The translations under genes were made by a program, and so were the position numbers. 64,000 bases of DNA from contig NZ_MIHA01000001.1 of NCBI RefSeq assembly GCF_001722335.1, positions 62,001 to 126,000 of the forward strand, written 5' to 3'. This document shows, piece after piece, positions 7,673 to 16,303 of the stretch (positions are counted from its first letter, which is position 1; each line of letters opens with the position of its first letter). The notes beneath the pieces are model-generated. The model searched no databases. It saw only the letters and a program-made list of their open reading frames with translations, and was not told the origin of the DNA. This stretch comes from Mycolicibacterium flavescens (GTDB taxonomy: Bacteria; Actinomycetota; Actinomycetes; Mycobacteriales; Mycobacteriaceae).

Positions 7673-8634
7673 GCGGCGATCGCTATCTTGACCCGGTCGG
7701 GTGCCGGCCGGCAGGCGAGGTCGAACGCCGCCTGCACCTCGTCGACGCCGAACGTGTGGGTGACGTAGGAGGGCAGCAGATCCGGGTGCCGGCGGGCGAA
7801 TTCGTCCGCGGCGGCCAGCATCCGACGGCGCTGCAGGGTGACCCCGGACTTGAGGGTGAGGTTGTTGCGCAGCATGGTCCGGATGCTGATCGGATAGCTG
7901 TCGTCGTCGGGCACGCCGAAGTAGAAGACCGTGCCGCCCGGTGCGGCGGCCTCGATTGCGTGTCCCAGCGTGGCGACCTGGTGACCGACCGCTTCGATCA
8001 CGACGTCGGGCCGCTCCGCCGGTTCGAGGTGGCTGACCCAGCGGTCGCTGGTCGCGCGCACCACCGTGTCGACACCGAACGCGGCCGCCACCGACTCCCG
8101 GTCCACGGGGTCGACACCCGTCACCTGCCGGGCGCCGCAAGCCTTTGCCACATAGGAGAACAACAGCCCGATCGAACCTTGGCCGAGGACCGCGACATGC
8201 AGGCCGGCCAGCGCCGCCAGCTGTTCGACCGCGTAGAGCACGCACGCCAGCGGCTGCAGCGCGACGGCCTGCGCGGGGGTCAGCGACCGGTCGTAGGAGC
8301 CCAGCCCGTCACCGTCGGCGACCACGTGCTGGGTCAGCCCGTCGAATCCCGACGCCCAGCCGACGACCCAGTCGCCCACCGCGTGCGCGGTGTGCCTGCT
8401 GTCGATCACCTCCCCGACGATCTCGTGGATCGGGAAGCCGGGCAGTTCGGCGGCGCTGCGGCCGCGGTCACCGGGGATCTTGCCGCGCACACCGCGAAAC
8501 GGCGGCAGGTCCGAGCCGCACACCCCGGCGGCGCGGAAATCCAGCAGCACCTCGCCGTCGGCCAACGGTGCGGTGCGCGTGGGGATGTCGCACTTCTGGA
8601 ACGTGTACGGCGCGGTCAGGCGGTAGGACCACAC
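7669..8634 (-). CDS. Zinc-type medium-chain alcohol dehydrogenase (MDR)
   Basis: The 321-residue product has the MDR catalytic zinc segment (RAAGVCGSDLP), a modified GHE region (GFPIHEIVGEV), and the Rossmann motif VLGQGSIG. The structural-zinc four-cysteine lobe is not evident, so it resembles the shorter threonine/sorbitol dehydrogenase type. It starts with GTG 8634 only one base from the P450 stop, inside the operon. Oxidation of an alcohol made by the neighbouring P450 is a reasonable inferred role. Confidence 0.87.
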   Translation of the reverse strand: MWSYRLTAPYTFQKCDIPTRTAPLADGEVLLDFRAAGVCGSDLPPFRGVRGKIPGDRGRSAAELPGFPIHEIVGEVIDSRHTAHAVGDWVVGWASGFDGLTQHVVADGDGLGSYDRSLTPAQAVALQPLACVLYAVEQLAALAGLHVAVLGQGSIGLLFSYVAKACGARQVTGVDPVDRESVAAAFGVDTVVRATSDRWVSHLEPAERPDVVIEAVGHQVATLGHAIEAAAPGGTVFYFGVPDDDSYPISIRTMLRNNLTLKSGVTLQRRRMLAAADEFARRHPDLLPSYVTHTFGVDEVQAAFDLACRPAPDRVKIAIAA

Positions 8635-8635
8635 G

Positions 8636-9859
8636 TCACACCTCCACCGGGACGCTGTTGTAGCCCCACTGGAAGCTCGACGGCGGGCGCAGCGCGGCCG
8701 CGGGGTCGATGCGCCAGTCGTCGACCCGTTTGAGCCATTCGGTCACCAGGACGGTGATCTCCAGCCGCGCGAGGTGCACCCCGAGGCAGAAGTGTTGTCC
8801 TCGACCGAAGGCCAGCAGTCGTTCGATCGGCCGGTTCCAGATGAAGCGTTCGGGGTCGGGGTACTCGCGTTCGTCGCGGTTGGCCGAGGCCAGCAGGGTG
8901 ATGATGCGCTGCCCCGGCCGGATCGTGGTGTCGTGCAGCGTGATCGGCTTACGCACCGTCCGGGCGAACCACTGCGCCGGGGCGCAGTAGCGGATCATCT
9001 CCTCACGCGCGACCGGCACCGCGGCCTCGAGGTCCGCGCGCACCTCGGCCAATTGGTCGGGGTGGGATCCGAGTTCCCACAGGCCGTGCGCGACGATCTT
9101 CGGCACGGTCTCGGTGCCGCCGATGAAGATCCCGAGCAGCTGGGTGGCGGCCTCGACGTCGCTGAACCCCGACCCGTCCGGCAGCCGGTAGGCGATCAGG
9201 TTGTCGGCGATCGGGTTCTCCCCCGGCACCGCCCGGCTGCGCTCGATGATCGGGACCAGGTACTCGAGGTAACCCGGCCGGGCCTTGGCGACCTCGACAC
9301 CGCTGCCGGGTTGCGCCATGCTGCCCGCGTTGACGGTGCCCAACACCTCACCGGCGAGTTCGACTGGCAGACCGAGCAGTTCACAGACCATGGACGCGGC
9401 GACGATGCCGCCGTAGTCCTGGGTGAGGTCGAACGTGCCGCGCGGCAGCAGTTCGTCGAGCCGTTCGCCTGCCAGCTGACGGACCCGGTCGGCGAGCCCG
9501 CTGACCGAACGCGGCCGCAACGGCGCCGACGTGCAGCGCCGGACGGTGTCGTAGATCGGCGCGTCGAAGTTGGCGTGGAACGGCATCGGGTGCAGGGGCG
9601 GGTCCGGCACAGGCCCGTCGTTGTGGTCGGCGAGAACCGTTGCCGCGGGCAGGGTCCCCTCCGAGGCGACGAACGTGCCGTCGTTGATCTCCAGCACCCG
9701 CCAGACGTCGTCGAAGCGCGACAGCGCGTAGGTGTCCCACTTGTCGATGTAGTACACCGGGTGGTGGTCGCGCAGTATCCGGTAGTACGGCAGCGGGTCG
9801 GCCATCACCGCCGGGTCGAACGGATCGTAGGAGAACGCCTGCAGCGTGGGGGAAGTCAT
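8636..9859 (-). CDS. Cytochrome P450 (first of two)
   Basis: The 407-residue soluble bacterial P450 has the I-helix oxygen motif GGTET, the K-helix ExxR (EEMIR), and the heme-binding loop FGRGQHFCLG with the Cys thiolate ligand. P450s hydroxylate unactivated carbons with electrons from a ferredoxin and reductase; a suitable ferredoxin is encoded at 13074. ATG 9859 overlaps the upstream NIPSNAP-like gene by 4 bp. Its place second in the operon, before two alcohol dehydrogenases and a Baeyer-Villiger enzyme, suggests it starts the pathway by hydroxylation. Confidence 0.95.
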   Translation of the reverse strand: MTSPTLQAFSYDPFDPAVMADPLPYYRILRDHHPVYYIDKWDTYALSRFDDVWRVLEINDGTFVASEGTLPAATVLADHNDGPVPDPPLHPMPFHANFDAPIYDTVRRCTSAPLRPRSVSGLADRVRQLAGERLDELLPRGTFDLTQDYGGIVAASMVCELLGLPVELAGEVLGTVNAGSMAQPGSGVEVAKARPGYLEYLVPIIERSRAVPGENPIADNLIAYRLPDGSGFSDVEAATQLLGIFIGGTETVPKIVAHGLWELGSHPDQLAEVRADLEAAVPVAREEMIRYCAPAQWFARTVRKPITLHDTTIRPGQRIITLLASANRDEREYPDPERFIWNRPIERLLAFGRGQHFCLGVHLARLEITVLVTEWLKRVDDWRIDPAAALRPPSSFQWGYNSVPVEV

Positions 9860-10560
9860 TGCAGCGGCGACGGGGGTAGCGCCTGCAGTATCGAGTCCTC
9901 CCAGCCGTCGCGCAGCGCTGGCGCGACGCTCATCCAGGTGACGATCTCGGCGGGCGGGCTGTCCTTCCACGACGGGTAGTGCTCGGCGAAGCAGTCCCAG
10001 TCACCGTCGAGCGCCCAGTAGTGGATCACCTCGTTGAACCGGAAGGTGGTGATGAACGATCCGAGCCAGCGCTTGCCGGTGCGCTCCGACCACGGCACGT
10101 AGAGCCGTTCGAGTTCGCGGATGTAGTCGTCCTGGCGGCCGGGTTTGGTCTGCATGATCTCCTGGATCACCAGACCGGCACCGAAGTTCGCCTCGGTGAG
10201 TTCGGCGAGCGTCCGGTTGTACTTGCCCGCGTACATGATGCGCCCCTCACCGGTGGCGCCGATCTCCGAAAGGTAGGTCGACCATTGCGCCGCGGCCTGT
10301 GCGTGGCTGCCGCCGTGGGCCTGCGCCTTGCCGATGCGCGCGTAGTCGGAGAACTTGTCGATCTCCCAGATGATCGTGACCTGCGGCCAGTGCCCGTTGT
10401 ACGGCGTGGTCTCCCAGATCGCGAACAACCGCGCGCCGAGGTCGGCCATCATCGGCGCGTACACCTCGTCGAACACCTCCGTGAACTGCGCGGCACGCCC
10501 GGATCCCAGCGCGATCGTCTCGTGCAAATACAGCAGGGTGTGCCCGTAGAACTTCTTCAT
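9856..10560 (-). CDS. Duplicated dimeric alpha/beta-barrel (NIPSNAP-like) protein
   Basis: A 234-residue protein with two similar halves: residues about 3-80 (FYGHTLLYLHETIALGSG ... VTIIWEIDKFSDYARIG) and about 120-195 (GLVIQEIMQTKPGRQDDY ... VIHYWALDGDWDCFAEH). Each looks like a ferredoxin-like NIPSNAP or EthD-type domain. No catalytic motif is recognised. ATG 10560 is chosen; GTG codons at 10569 and 10602 are possible, but 10602 lies inside the operator. It is the first gene of the seven-gene operon and is divergent from the SMP-30 gene across operator copy 2. EthD-like proteins accompany some P450 systems with unclear roles. Confidence 0.72.
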   Translation of the reverse strand: MKKFYGHTLLYLHETIALGSGRAAQFTEVFDEVYAPMMADLGARLFAIWETTPYNGHWPQVTIIWEIDKFSDYARIGKAQAHGGSHAQAAAQWSTYLSEIGATGEGRIMYAGKYNRTLAELTEANFGAGLVIQEIMQTKPGRQDDYIRELERLYVPWSERTGKRWLGSFITTFRFNEVIHYWALDGDWDCFAEHYPSWKDSPPAEIVTWMSVAPALRDGWEDSILQALPPSPLQ

Positions 10561-10595
10561 GACCGGCACCCAGTTGACAGTGGCACCCTGCGAGC

Positions 10596-10622
10596 GTGAC
10601 ACTTATCGCGTGTTTTGTAAAG
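10596..10622 (+). promoter_or_regulatory. Shared 27-bp operator-like element, copy 2
   Basis: GTGACACT, 11 nt, TTGTAAAG, between the divergent NIPSNAP-P450-ADH-aldolase-SDR-BVMO-esterase operon and the SMP-30/thioesterase operon. The sequence and spacing match the copies at 2204 and 14527. One site here could control nine genes. Confidence 0.68.
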
Positions 10623-10641
10623 GTGTGAGGGCCGTGTCGGG

Positions 10642-11460
10642 ATGCCGCTGACCGCGTTGGCCAACGGCTTCTGTTTCGGCGAGGGGCCGCGCTGGTTCGA
10701 AGGCCTGCTGTGGTTCTCCGACATGCTCGGCGAGGCGGTGCACACCGTCGACCTCGCGGGCGACCTGAGCACACTGGCACTGCCCGGACATGCCCCCGCC
10801 GGCTTGGGTTTTCGCCCCGACGGATCGCTGCTGATCTCCTCCACCGAGCGGCGCCAGGTGCTGCGCTACGACGGCGAGTCGGTCACCGTGGCGGCCGATC
10901 TGTCCGACGCGGTCCCGGCCGCGCTCGGCGACATGGTGGTCGACGCCGCGGGCCGCGCCTACGTCGGATCGCAGGCCCGCGAGGGCGGGGTGATCGTGCG
11001 CGTCGACCCCGACGACACCTACACCGTCGTCGCCGAACACCTCGACTTCCCCAACGGCATGGTGGTCACCGCCGACGGGGCGACACTGATCGTCGCCGAA
11101 TCCACCGGTCGGCGGTTGTCGGCGTTCACGGTGACTTCGGACGGGGCGCTGACCGACCGCCGGGTGTTCGCCGGCGACCTGGACGGGCCGCCCGACGGCA
11201 TCTGCCTGGATGCCGGGGGCGGCGTCTGGGCCGCCATGACACTGGCGCACCAGTTCGAGCGGATCACCGAGGGCGGCGAGGTCACCGACCGGATTGACAT
11301 CGGCGACCGCGTGGCGATCGCCTGCGCCCTCGGCGGTCCCGAACGGCGCACACTGTTCCTTCTGTCCAGCACCGACGCCTACCCGCAGCGACTGGTCGGG
11401 ACGAAACTGTCCCGCCTCGATGCGACGACCGTCGACATACCCGGAGCGGGCCTGCCGTGA
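10642..11460 (+). CDS. SMP-30/gluconolactonase-like beta-propeller hydrolase
   Basis: The 272-residue product shows the SMP-30/LRE pattern: FCFGEGPRWFEGLLWFSD with the metal Glu, repeated propeller strands, FPNGMVVTADG, and PPDGICLDAGGG. Family members open lactones (gluconolactone and others) with a divalent metal. It begins 20 nt after operator copy 2 and overlaps the thioesterase gene by 4 bp. With a Baeyer-Villiger enzyme expressed from the same intergenic region, lactone hydrolysis is an attractive inferred role. Confidence 0.87.
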   Translation: MPLTALANGFCFGEGPRWFEGLLWFSDMLGEAVHTVDLAGDLSTLALPGHAPAGLGFRPDGSLLISSTERRQVLRYDGESVTVAADLSDAVPAALGDMVVDAAGRAYVGSQAREGGVIVRVDPDDTYTVVAEHLDFPNGMVVTADGATLIVAESTGRRLSAFTVTSDGALTDRRVFAGDLDGPPDGICLDAGGGVWAAMTLAHQFERITEGGEVTDRIDIGDRVAIACALGGPERRTLFLLSSTDAYPQRLVGTKLSRLDATTVDIPGAGLP

Positions 11461-12272
11461 GCGACTCCTACTACGAACTCGTCGACGCGGCCGATCCGCT
11501 CGGCGAGCGTTTCCGCGCCGGCGATCTGGTGCGCAGCACCTGGTCGGCCGCCATTCAGCAGGGCGCGCCGGTGTCGGCGCTGCTGGCCCGCGGGCTGGAG
11601 CGGTGCCAGGCCCGCGACGACACCCGGCTGAGCCGGGTGCTGATCGACCTGCTCGGCGGTGTCCCCGCCGAGGGTGACCTGTGGCTGCGGTCGCGAATCG
11701 AGCGCGCGGGCAAGCAGATCGAGTTGGTCAGCGCCGAACTGCTGGCGCCGGGACGCGACGGTGAACCGCGCGCGGTCGCCCAGGCCAGCGGTTGGCGGCT
11801 CAAGACCGTCGACACCAGCCCCGTCGTACGCACCTCGGAGCCGCCGCTGCGTCCGCTCGCCGAGGCGAAAAGCCGTGACATGAAGAAGGACTGGGACCGC
11901 AACTACGTGCACAGTGTCGACTGGCGGTGGTTGACCGAGCCGCTGCGCGAGGGCCCCGGCGAGTCGTGGATCCGCCCGGAGGTCGATCTGGTCAAGGGTG
12001 AGACGATGACCCCGATCGAGCGGTTGTTCGCGGTCGCCGACGACGCCAACGGCATCGGCACCAAACTCGACATCCGCAAGTGGTCGTTCATGAACACCGA
12101 CCTCGTCGTGCACATGCACCGCATCCCCGACGGTGAGTGGATCGGTGTGCGGGCCGAAACCAGTTACGGGCCCGACGGTATCGGCACGACGGCCGGAACG
12201 CTGTTCGACGAACACGGTGCGGTCGCCGCGATCCAGCAGTCGGTGCTGGTGCGCCCGATGCCGGGCAGGTAG
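11457..12272 (+). CDS. Acyl-CoA thioesterase (double hot-dog, TesB-like)
   Basis: The 271-residue product has the layout of two hot-dog halves. The N-terminal half includes DLWLRSRIERAGKQIELVSAE and the C-terminal half includes SWIRPEVDLVKGETMTPIERL, then WIGVRAETSYGPDGIG near the end. Such proteins hydrolyse acyl-CoA thioesters. GTG 11457 overlaps the SMP-30 stop by 4 bp (GTGA), so it is translationally coupled. It converges with the protease lipoprotein gene with no gap. Confidence 0.83.
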   Translation: MSDSYYELVDAADPLGERFRAGDLVRSTWSAAIQQGAPVSALLARGLERCQARDDTRLSRVLIDLLGGVPAEGDLWLRSRIERAGKQIELVSAELLAPGRDGEPRAVAQASGWRLKTVDTSPVVRTSEPPLRPLAEAKSRDMKKDWDRNYVHSVDWRWLTEPLREGPGESWIRPEVDLVKGETMTPIERLFAVADDANGIGTKLDIRKWSFMNTDLVVHMHRIPDGEWIGVRAETSYGPDGIGTTAGTLFDEHGAVAAIQQSVLVRPMPGR

Positions 12273-13040
12273 TCAGCCGACGCAGTCGCCGGTGGGCACC
12301 GGTTGGGTGGCCGCGACACCGTTCATCATCAGCTCGAACACCTGCTTGGCGGTCAGCACGAAACCCGCCTCGGGGTCCTCGACCGCCGCGCCGAAGCTGA
12401 TCCCGAGCACCCGGCGGTCCATGTCGATCAGCGGGCCACCCGAATCTCCCTGCCGGATGGGGCCTCTGATCGAGTAGACCTCGCGGGTCACCGTCTTGGT
12501 GCGGTAGATGTCGGGACCCTGCAGTTCGATGATGTCGCGGATCCGCGCGGGCGTGGCCGTGAACGGGCCGCCGCCGGGGTAGCCGAGAACCAGCGCGTCG
12601 GACCCGGTCTCGGCCGGCTTGTCGGCCATCCCCAGCGGCGGTGCCGGCAGGTCGGGGACGTCGAGCACCGCGATGTCCATGTCGGGGTCGAACACGACCA
12701 CGGTGGCGGGTCGCTCCTGGTCGCCGACCGCGACGCTGACGCTGTCGGCGCCCGCGACGGCGTGCGCGGCCGACATCACCTTGTTGGGTGCGACGACGAC
12801 GCCGCTGCCGTCCAGTGTGCGCTGGCACGCCTGCGCGACCGAGTGGATCTTGACGACGCTGCGAGCCGCCTCGGCGACCACCGGGCTGTCGGCCAGTGCG
12901 GCGTCGGGCGCCTCGACCGAGACGACGGTGGTCTCCGACGTCGGCACGTCGGCGTCATCGGATCGGCCGGAGCCGCAGCCCGCCGCGCCGAACATCACGG
13001 CGATCAGGGCCAGGGCGCCCAGCAGTGTTCTCGGGGTCAT
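12273..13040 (-). CDS. Trypsin-like serine protease lipoprotein (MarP-like protease domain)
   Basis: The 255-residue product has a lipoprotein signal peptide with lipobox GAAGC (Cys about residue 22), then a chymotrypsin-fold protease. The triad is His in VMSAAHAV, Asp in DMDIAVLDV and Ser in RQGDSGGPL. The domain resembles the periplasmic protease of mycobacterial MarP, but the four N-terminal membrane helices of MarP are absent. It is probably exported and tethered to the membrane, with envelope or stress-related proteolysis inferred. It carries no shared operator and is probably not functionally part of the catabolic set. Confidence 0.86.
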   Translation of the reverse strand: MTPRTLLGALALIAVMFGAAGCGSGRSDDADVPTSETTVVSVEAPDAALADSPVVAEAARSVVKIHSVAQACQRTLDGSGVVVAPNKVMSAAHAVAGADSVSVAVGDQERPATVVVFDPDMDIAVLDVPDLPAPPLGMADKPAETGSDALVLGYPGGGPFTATPARIRDIIELQGPDIYRTKTVTREVYSIRGPIRQGDSGGPLIDMDRRVLGISFGAAVEDPEAGFVLTAKQVFELMMNGVAATQPVPTGDCVG

Positions 13041-13073
13041 CGCCGCAAACGATAGCCGCCCGCGCCGGCACGG

Positions 13074-13271
13074 TCAGTCCAGGAGCCGCAACGCCGCCGC
13101 CGGGCAACCGGTGACCGCCCGCTGCATGCGCTCGCGGTCGGACTCGGGGCGCTGCGCCCCGTGGATGACCGCGAACCCGTCGTCGGTCACCTCGAAGACG
13201 TCCTCGGCGATCGACTCGCAGATGCCGTGGCCGGTGCACCGGTCGAGATCGACTTCCACGCGCATGTTCAC
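13074..13271 (-). CDS. 3Fe-4S type ferredoxin (P450 redox partner)
   Basis: The 65-residue protein has the motif C-x2-H-x2-C (CTGHGIC) and a distal CP (TGCPAAAL). This is the mycobacterial P450-linked ferredoxin form, in which His replaces one Cys and a 3Fe-4S or atypical cluster is held. It delivers single electrons to a P450 in the cytosol. The gene lies 4 bp downstream of a P450 gene and is certainly co-transcribed with it. The start is ATG 13271, with ATG 13265 as an alternative. Confidence 0.92.
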   Translation of the reverse strand: MNMRVEVDLDRCTGHGICESIAEDVFEVTDDGFAVIHGAQRPESDRERMQRAVTGCPAAALRLLD

Positions 13272-13275
13272 TCCC

Positions 13276-14517
13276 CTAGCGGACGACGGCGGGCAGGCGT
13301 TTGACGCCGTGCACGAAGCTGCTGTACAGCAGGTCGGGTTCGCCGACCTCGATCGTGGTCAAACGGGTCAGCAACTCCGCGAACAGGTTTCGCAGCTCCG
13401 CCTTGGCCAGCTGGCTGCCCAGGCAGAAGTGCGGGCCGCCGCCGCCGAAGCCGAGATGCGGGTTCGGCGAGCGGGACAGGTCGAAGGCGCCGGGCCTGTC
13501 GAACGCGGCCTCATCGCGGTTGGCCGAACAGTAGAACAGACCGACCTTGTCGCCCGCTCTGACCGGATGGCCGTTGATGTCGGTGTCCTCGGTGGCGAAC
13601 CGGGCGAACTGCAGCACCGGCGAGGACCACCGGACGAATTCCTCGATGGCCGAACCGATCCGGCCGTCGAAGTCGGCCATCAGCCAGTCCCGCTGTTCGG
13701 GGTGCGCGGCGAGCGCCATCATCGCGTGCGTGGTCGCCTGTTTGGTGGTGTCGTTGCCCGCCGAGGCGAGCAGGATCAGGAACGCGCCGATCTCCTCGTC
13801 GGTCAGCCGGTGCCCGTCGACCTCGGCGTTGACGATGCTGGTCATCAGGTCGTCACCGGGGTGGGTGCGCCGGAACTTGGCCAGTTCCACGCCGGTGTTC
13901 GACAGCAGCGTGATCTGCGCGACGGGGTCGCCGACCCGTTCGTCCTCGGTGGCGTACTCGTCGTCGCTCATCCCGAACAGCTTCTCGGCCGCGTAGGCCA
14001 CCGCGGGTTGGTCGGCGCTCGGCACGCCGAGCATGTCCATGATCGTCAACATCGGCAGCTTCGCCGAACACGCCGAGACGAAGTCGATCTCGCCTGCGCC
14101 GACCAGGTTCTCGACGATGGTGACGGCGTTCTTGTGGATCTGCTCCTCGATCAGCCGGACGTTGCGCGGGGTGAACGCCGAGCTGATCAGCCTGCGGTAC
14201 ACGGTGTGCTGCGGCGGGTCCATGGCCAGGAAGAACGAGGCGAACCGCTGGATCTCGGCGGGCATCGGGTTCAGTGCCACCCCCTGAGCGGAGGTGAACA
14301 GTTCGGGATGCTGGCTGACATAGACGATGTCGGCGCGGCGCGTCACCGCCCAGAAGCCCGGTTCGTCCATGTCGAACATCGACGGCATCGGCGGATGCCA
14401 GCTCAGCCCGTCGCCGGCGCGCAACTGTGCGAACGACTCGTCGCGCACGGCGAACGGCTGGCTCCAGAAGTTCTCCGAGGTGATGTCGACAGCGCTGTAC
14501 CCATGGGCTGATGTCAC
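13276..14517 (-). CDS. Cytochrome P450 (second of two)
   Basis: The 413-residue P450 has an I-helix motif SAGNDTTKQ, the ExxR in EEFVRW and the heme loop FGGGGPHFCLG. The N-terminal region (MDEPGFWAVTRRADIVYVS) resembles mycobacterial CYP124/125/142-type enzymes that oxidise steroid or branched side chains, a similarity judged by eye only. GTG 14517 is chosen; a TTG at 14541 would put the first codons inside operator copy 3. It forms an operon with the ferredoxin gene and is divergent from TetR-1. Confidence 0.94.
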   Translation of the reverse strand: MTSAHGYSAVDITSENFWSQPFAVRDESFAQLRAGDGLSWHPPMPSMFDMDEPGFWAVTRRADIVYVSQHPELFTSAQGVALNPMPAEIQRFASFFLAMDPPQHTVYRRLISSAFTPRNVRLIEEQIHKNAVTIVENLVGAGEIDFVSACSAKLPMLTIMDMLGVPSADQPAVAYAAEKLFGMSDDEYATEDERVGDPVAQITLLSNTGVELAKFRRTHPGDDLMTSIVNAEVDGHRLTDEEIGAFLILLASAGNDTTKQATTHAMMALAAHPEQRDWLMADFDGRIGSAIEEFVRWSSPVLQFARFATEDTDINGHPVRAGDKVGLFYCSANRDEAAFDRPGAFDLSRSPNPHLGFGGGGPHFCLGSQLAKAELRNLFAELLTRLTTIEVGEPDLLYSSFVHGVKRLPAVVR

Positions 14518-14526
14518 CGATTCAGC

Positions 14527-14553
14527 GTGACACTTGCTCAAATGTTTGTAAAG
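14527..14553 (+). promoter_or_regulatory. Shared 27-bp operator-like element, copy 3
   Basis: GTGACACT, 11 nt, TTGTAAAG, in the 38-bp gap between the divergent P450-ferredoxin genes and TetR-1. It ends 2 nt before the TetR-1 ATG, so binding here would block both promoters and allow autoregulation. Confidence 0.68.
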
Positions 14554-14555
14554 CT

Positions 14556-15104
14556 ATGACGGTGCAGGCAACCGACGCGGACCCGTCGACCCGCGAGCGC
14601 ATCCTGGCCGCGACCGCGACCGTGCTCGGCCGCCACGGCATGACCAAGCTGAGCATCTCGGAGGTCGCCGCCCAGGCGCAGGTGTCCCGGCCGACGCTGT
14701 ACCGCTGGTTCGCCTCCAAACGCGAACTGCTGGACGCGTTCGTGGTGTGGGAGCGCCAGTACTACGAGCGCGCGGTCGCCGAGGCCACCGCGGGGCTGCC
14801 GCCCGCCGAACGCCTCGACGCCGCGCTGCAGGTGATCGTCGAGTATCAGCAGTCCTATCCGGGGCTGCGGATGATCGACATCGAACCCGAACTGGTGATC
14901 CGCCGGCTCTCGCGGGTGATCCCGCTGATGCGCCAGCGCCTCGAGCGCCTGGCCACCGGACCCGATCCCGGTCTCGCGGTCGCGACGGCGGTGCGGGTGG
15001 CGGTGTCGCATTACCTGGTCCGCAGCGACGACGACGCGGACTTCCTGGCCCAGTTGCGCTACGCCGCGCGGGTCAGGCACCCGGCGCCTCGGGTCGGGCC
15101 CTGA
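14556..15104 (+). CDS. TetR/AcrR-family transcriptional regulator (TetR-1)
   Basis: The 182-residue protein has an N-terminal TetR helix-turn-helix (RERILAATATVLGRHGMTKL, SISEVAAQAQVSRPTLYRWF) and an all-helical ligand domain. It is clearly paralogous to TetR-2 at 17450: both share SRPTLYRWFASK, DAAL, IVEYQ and VSHYLVRSDDD-like segments. ATG 14556 is 2 nt after the 27-bp operator, which suggests a leaderless, autoregulated transcript. It is the best candidate, with TetR-2, for the protein binding the five shared sites. Its 3' end overlaps the convergent CoA-transferase gene by 32 bp. Confidence 0.92.
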   Translation: MTVQATDADPSTRERILAATATVLGRHGMTKLSISEVAAQAQVSRPTLYRWFASKRELLDAFVVWERQYYERAVAEATAGLPPAERLDAALQVIVEYQQSYPGLRMIDIEPELVIRRLSRVIPLMRQRLERLATGPDPGLAVATAVRVAVSHYLVRSDDDADFLAQLRYAARVRHPAPRVGP

Positions 15105-16251
15105 GCTCGGCGAGCACCTCCTCGGTGTGCTCACCGAGCTTCGGGGCCACCGACCGCGGCGCCCACGGCGTGCCGTGGAAGTCGGCGGGCGACGCCGCCA
15201 TCGGCACCGTCGCGTCGCCGTCGGGCACGTAGACGATCCCGCCCGCGGCGTGGAACTGCTCGTCGCCCACCACGTCTTCGAGCGTGTTGATCGGTGACCA
15301 GAACAGATCCGGTTCGGCGGCAAAGGATTCCGTCCACTGCGCCAGTGTCCGGGTGGCGAAGATCTCGTCGAGTTCGGTGATCAGCGTCGTCGCGTTGGCC
15401 GCGCGCGCCTGCGGGGTGTCGAAGCGGGGATCGGTCAACCAGTCCGGGCGCCCGACCGAGCGGCACAGCGGCGGCCAGTGCCTGTGGGCCTCGAGCCCGA
15501 CGATCCAGAAGCGGCGCCCGTCGCCGGCGGTGTAGTTGTTCATGCACGGGTTGCCCATCGTCTCGCGCTGGCCGATCGCGATCTGATGCCCGGTGAGCAG
15601 GAACGTGTTCAGGTCGAAGCTGACGGTGTAGGCGCCCTGCCGGTACAGCGACGTGCTGACCAGCTGGCCGGCGCCGGTGCGCGCCCGCGACACCAGGGCC
15701 GCGCAGACGGCGGCGGCCAGCGTCATCCCCGCCGAGTGGTCGCCCATTCCGCCGCGCTGAAACGGCGGCGTCTGCCCGGGTCTGGTGAGCAGATGCGCCA
15801 GCCCGGAGCGGGCCCAGAACGCGGCGACGTCGTAGGCGGCGCGGTCGGCGTCGGGCCCCGACTCGCCGTAACCGGTGATCAGCGCGTAGACCAGGCGCGG
15901 GTTGTCCGCCGCCACCGTTTCGAAGTCCAGGCCGAGGCGCGCCAACGCGGCCGGGCGCACGTTGGTCAGGAAAACGTCTGCACCGCCGATCAAGTCGAGC
16001 GCGGCGGCCCGGCCGCCGTCGGCGGTGAGGTCGAGCACGACGCTGCGCTTACCGCGGTTGTCCATTTCGAACGGCGGGCTCAGGTCGCCGTCGACGCCCA
16101 GCATCCGGCCGAACATCCGCCCGGGATCTCCGCCGGGCGGTTCGATTTTCACGACGTCGGCGCCCCAGTCGGCGAGAATTCCGCCCGCCGCCGGGCCGGC
16201 CACCCACACGCCGAGTTCGACGACGCTTATGCCCTGTAACGGCCCGGCCAT
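15073..16251 (-). CDS. CaiB/BaiF (type III) CoA-transferase
   Basis: The 392-residue product carries family features: VELGVWVAGPAAGGILADWG, ADVVKIEPPGGDPGR, NRGKRSVVLDL, and the catalytic Asp segment GMGDHSAGMTLAAA. Type III CoA-transferases move CoA between carboxylic acids, activating a substrate for beta-oxidation without ATP. It is divergent from the phosphotransferase gene across operator copy 4. Activation of an acid produced by the aldehyde dehydrogenase or esterase of this island is inferred. Confidence 0.92.
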   Translation of the reverse strand: MAGPLQGISVVELGVWVAGPAAGGILADWGADVVKIEPPGGDPGRMFGRMLGVDGDLSPPFEMDNRGKRSVVLDLTADGGRAAALDLIGGADVFLTNVRPAALARLGLDFETVAADNPRLVYALITGYGESGPDADRAAYDVAAFWARSGLAHLLTRPGQTPPFQRGGMGDHSAGMTLAAAVCAALVSRARTGAGQLVSTSLYRQGAYTVSFDLNTFLLTGHQIAIGQRETMGNPCMNNYTAGDGRRFWIVGLEAHRHWPPLCRSVGRPDWLTDPRFDTPQARAANATTLITELDEIFATRTLAQWTESFAAEPDLFWSPINTLEDVVGDEQFHAAGGIVYVPDGDATVPMAASPADFHGTPWAPRSVAPKLGEHTEEVLAELRARPEAPGA

Positions 16252-16268
16252 GGCGTCCTTCCCACGAA

Positions 16269-16295
16269 CTTTACAAATTAGCGCAACTTCGTAAA
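16269..16295 (-). promoter_or_regulatory. Shared 27-bp operator-like element, copy 4 (reverse orientation)
   Basis: On the plus strand it reads CTTTACAA, 11 nt, TTCGTAAA. This is the most symmetrical copy and shows that the element is a dyad rather than a one-sided box. It lies between the divergent CoA-transferase and phosphotransferase genes, 18 nt from the former start and 9 nt from the latter. Confidence 0.62.
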
Positions 16296-16303
16296 CTGTC
16301 CCG

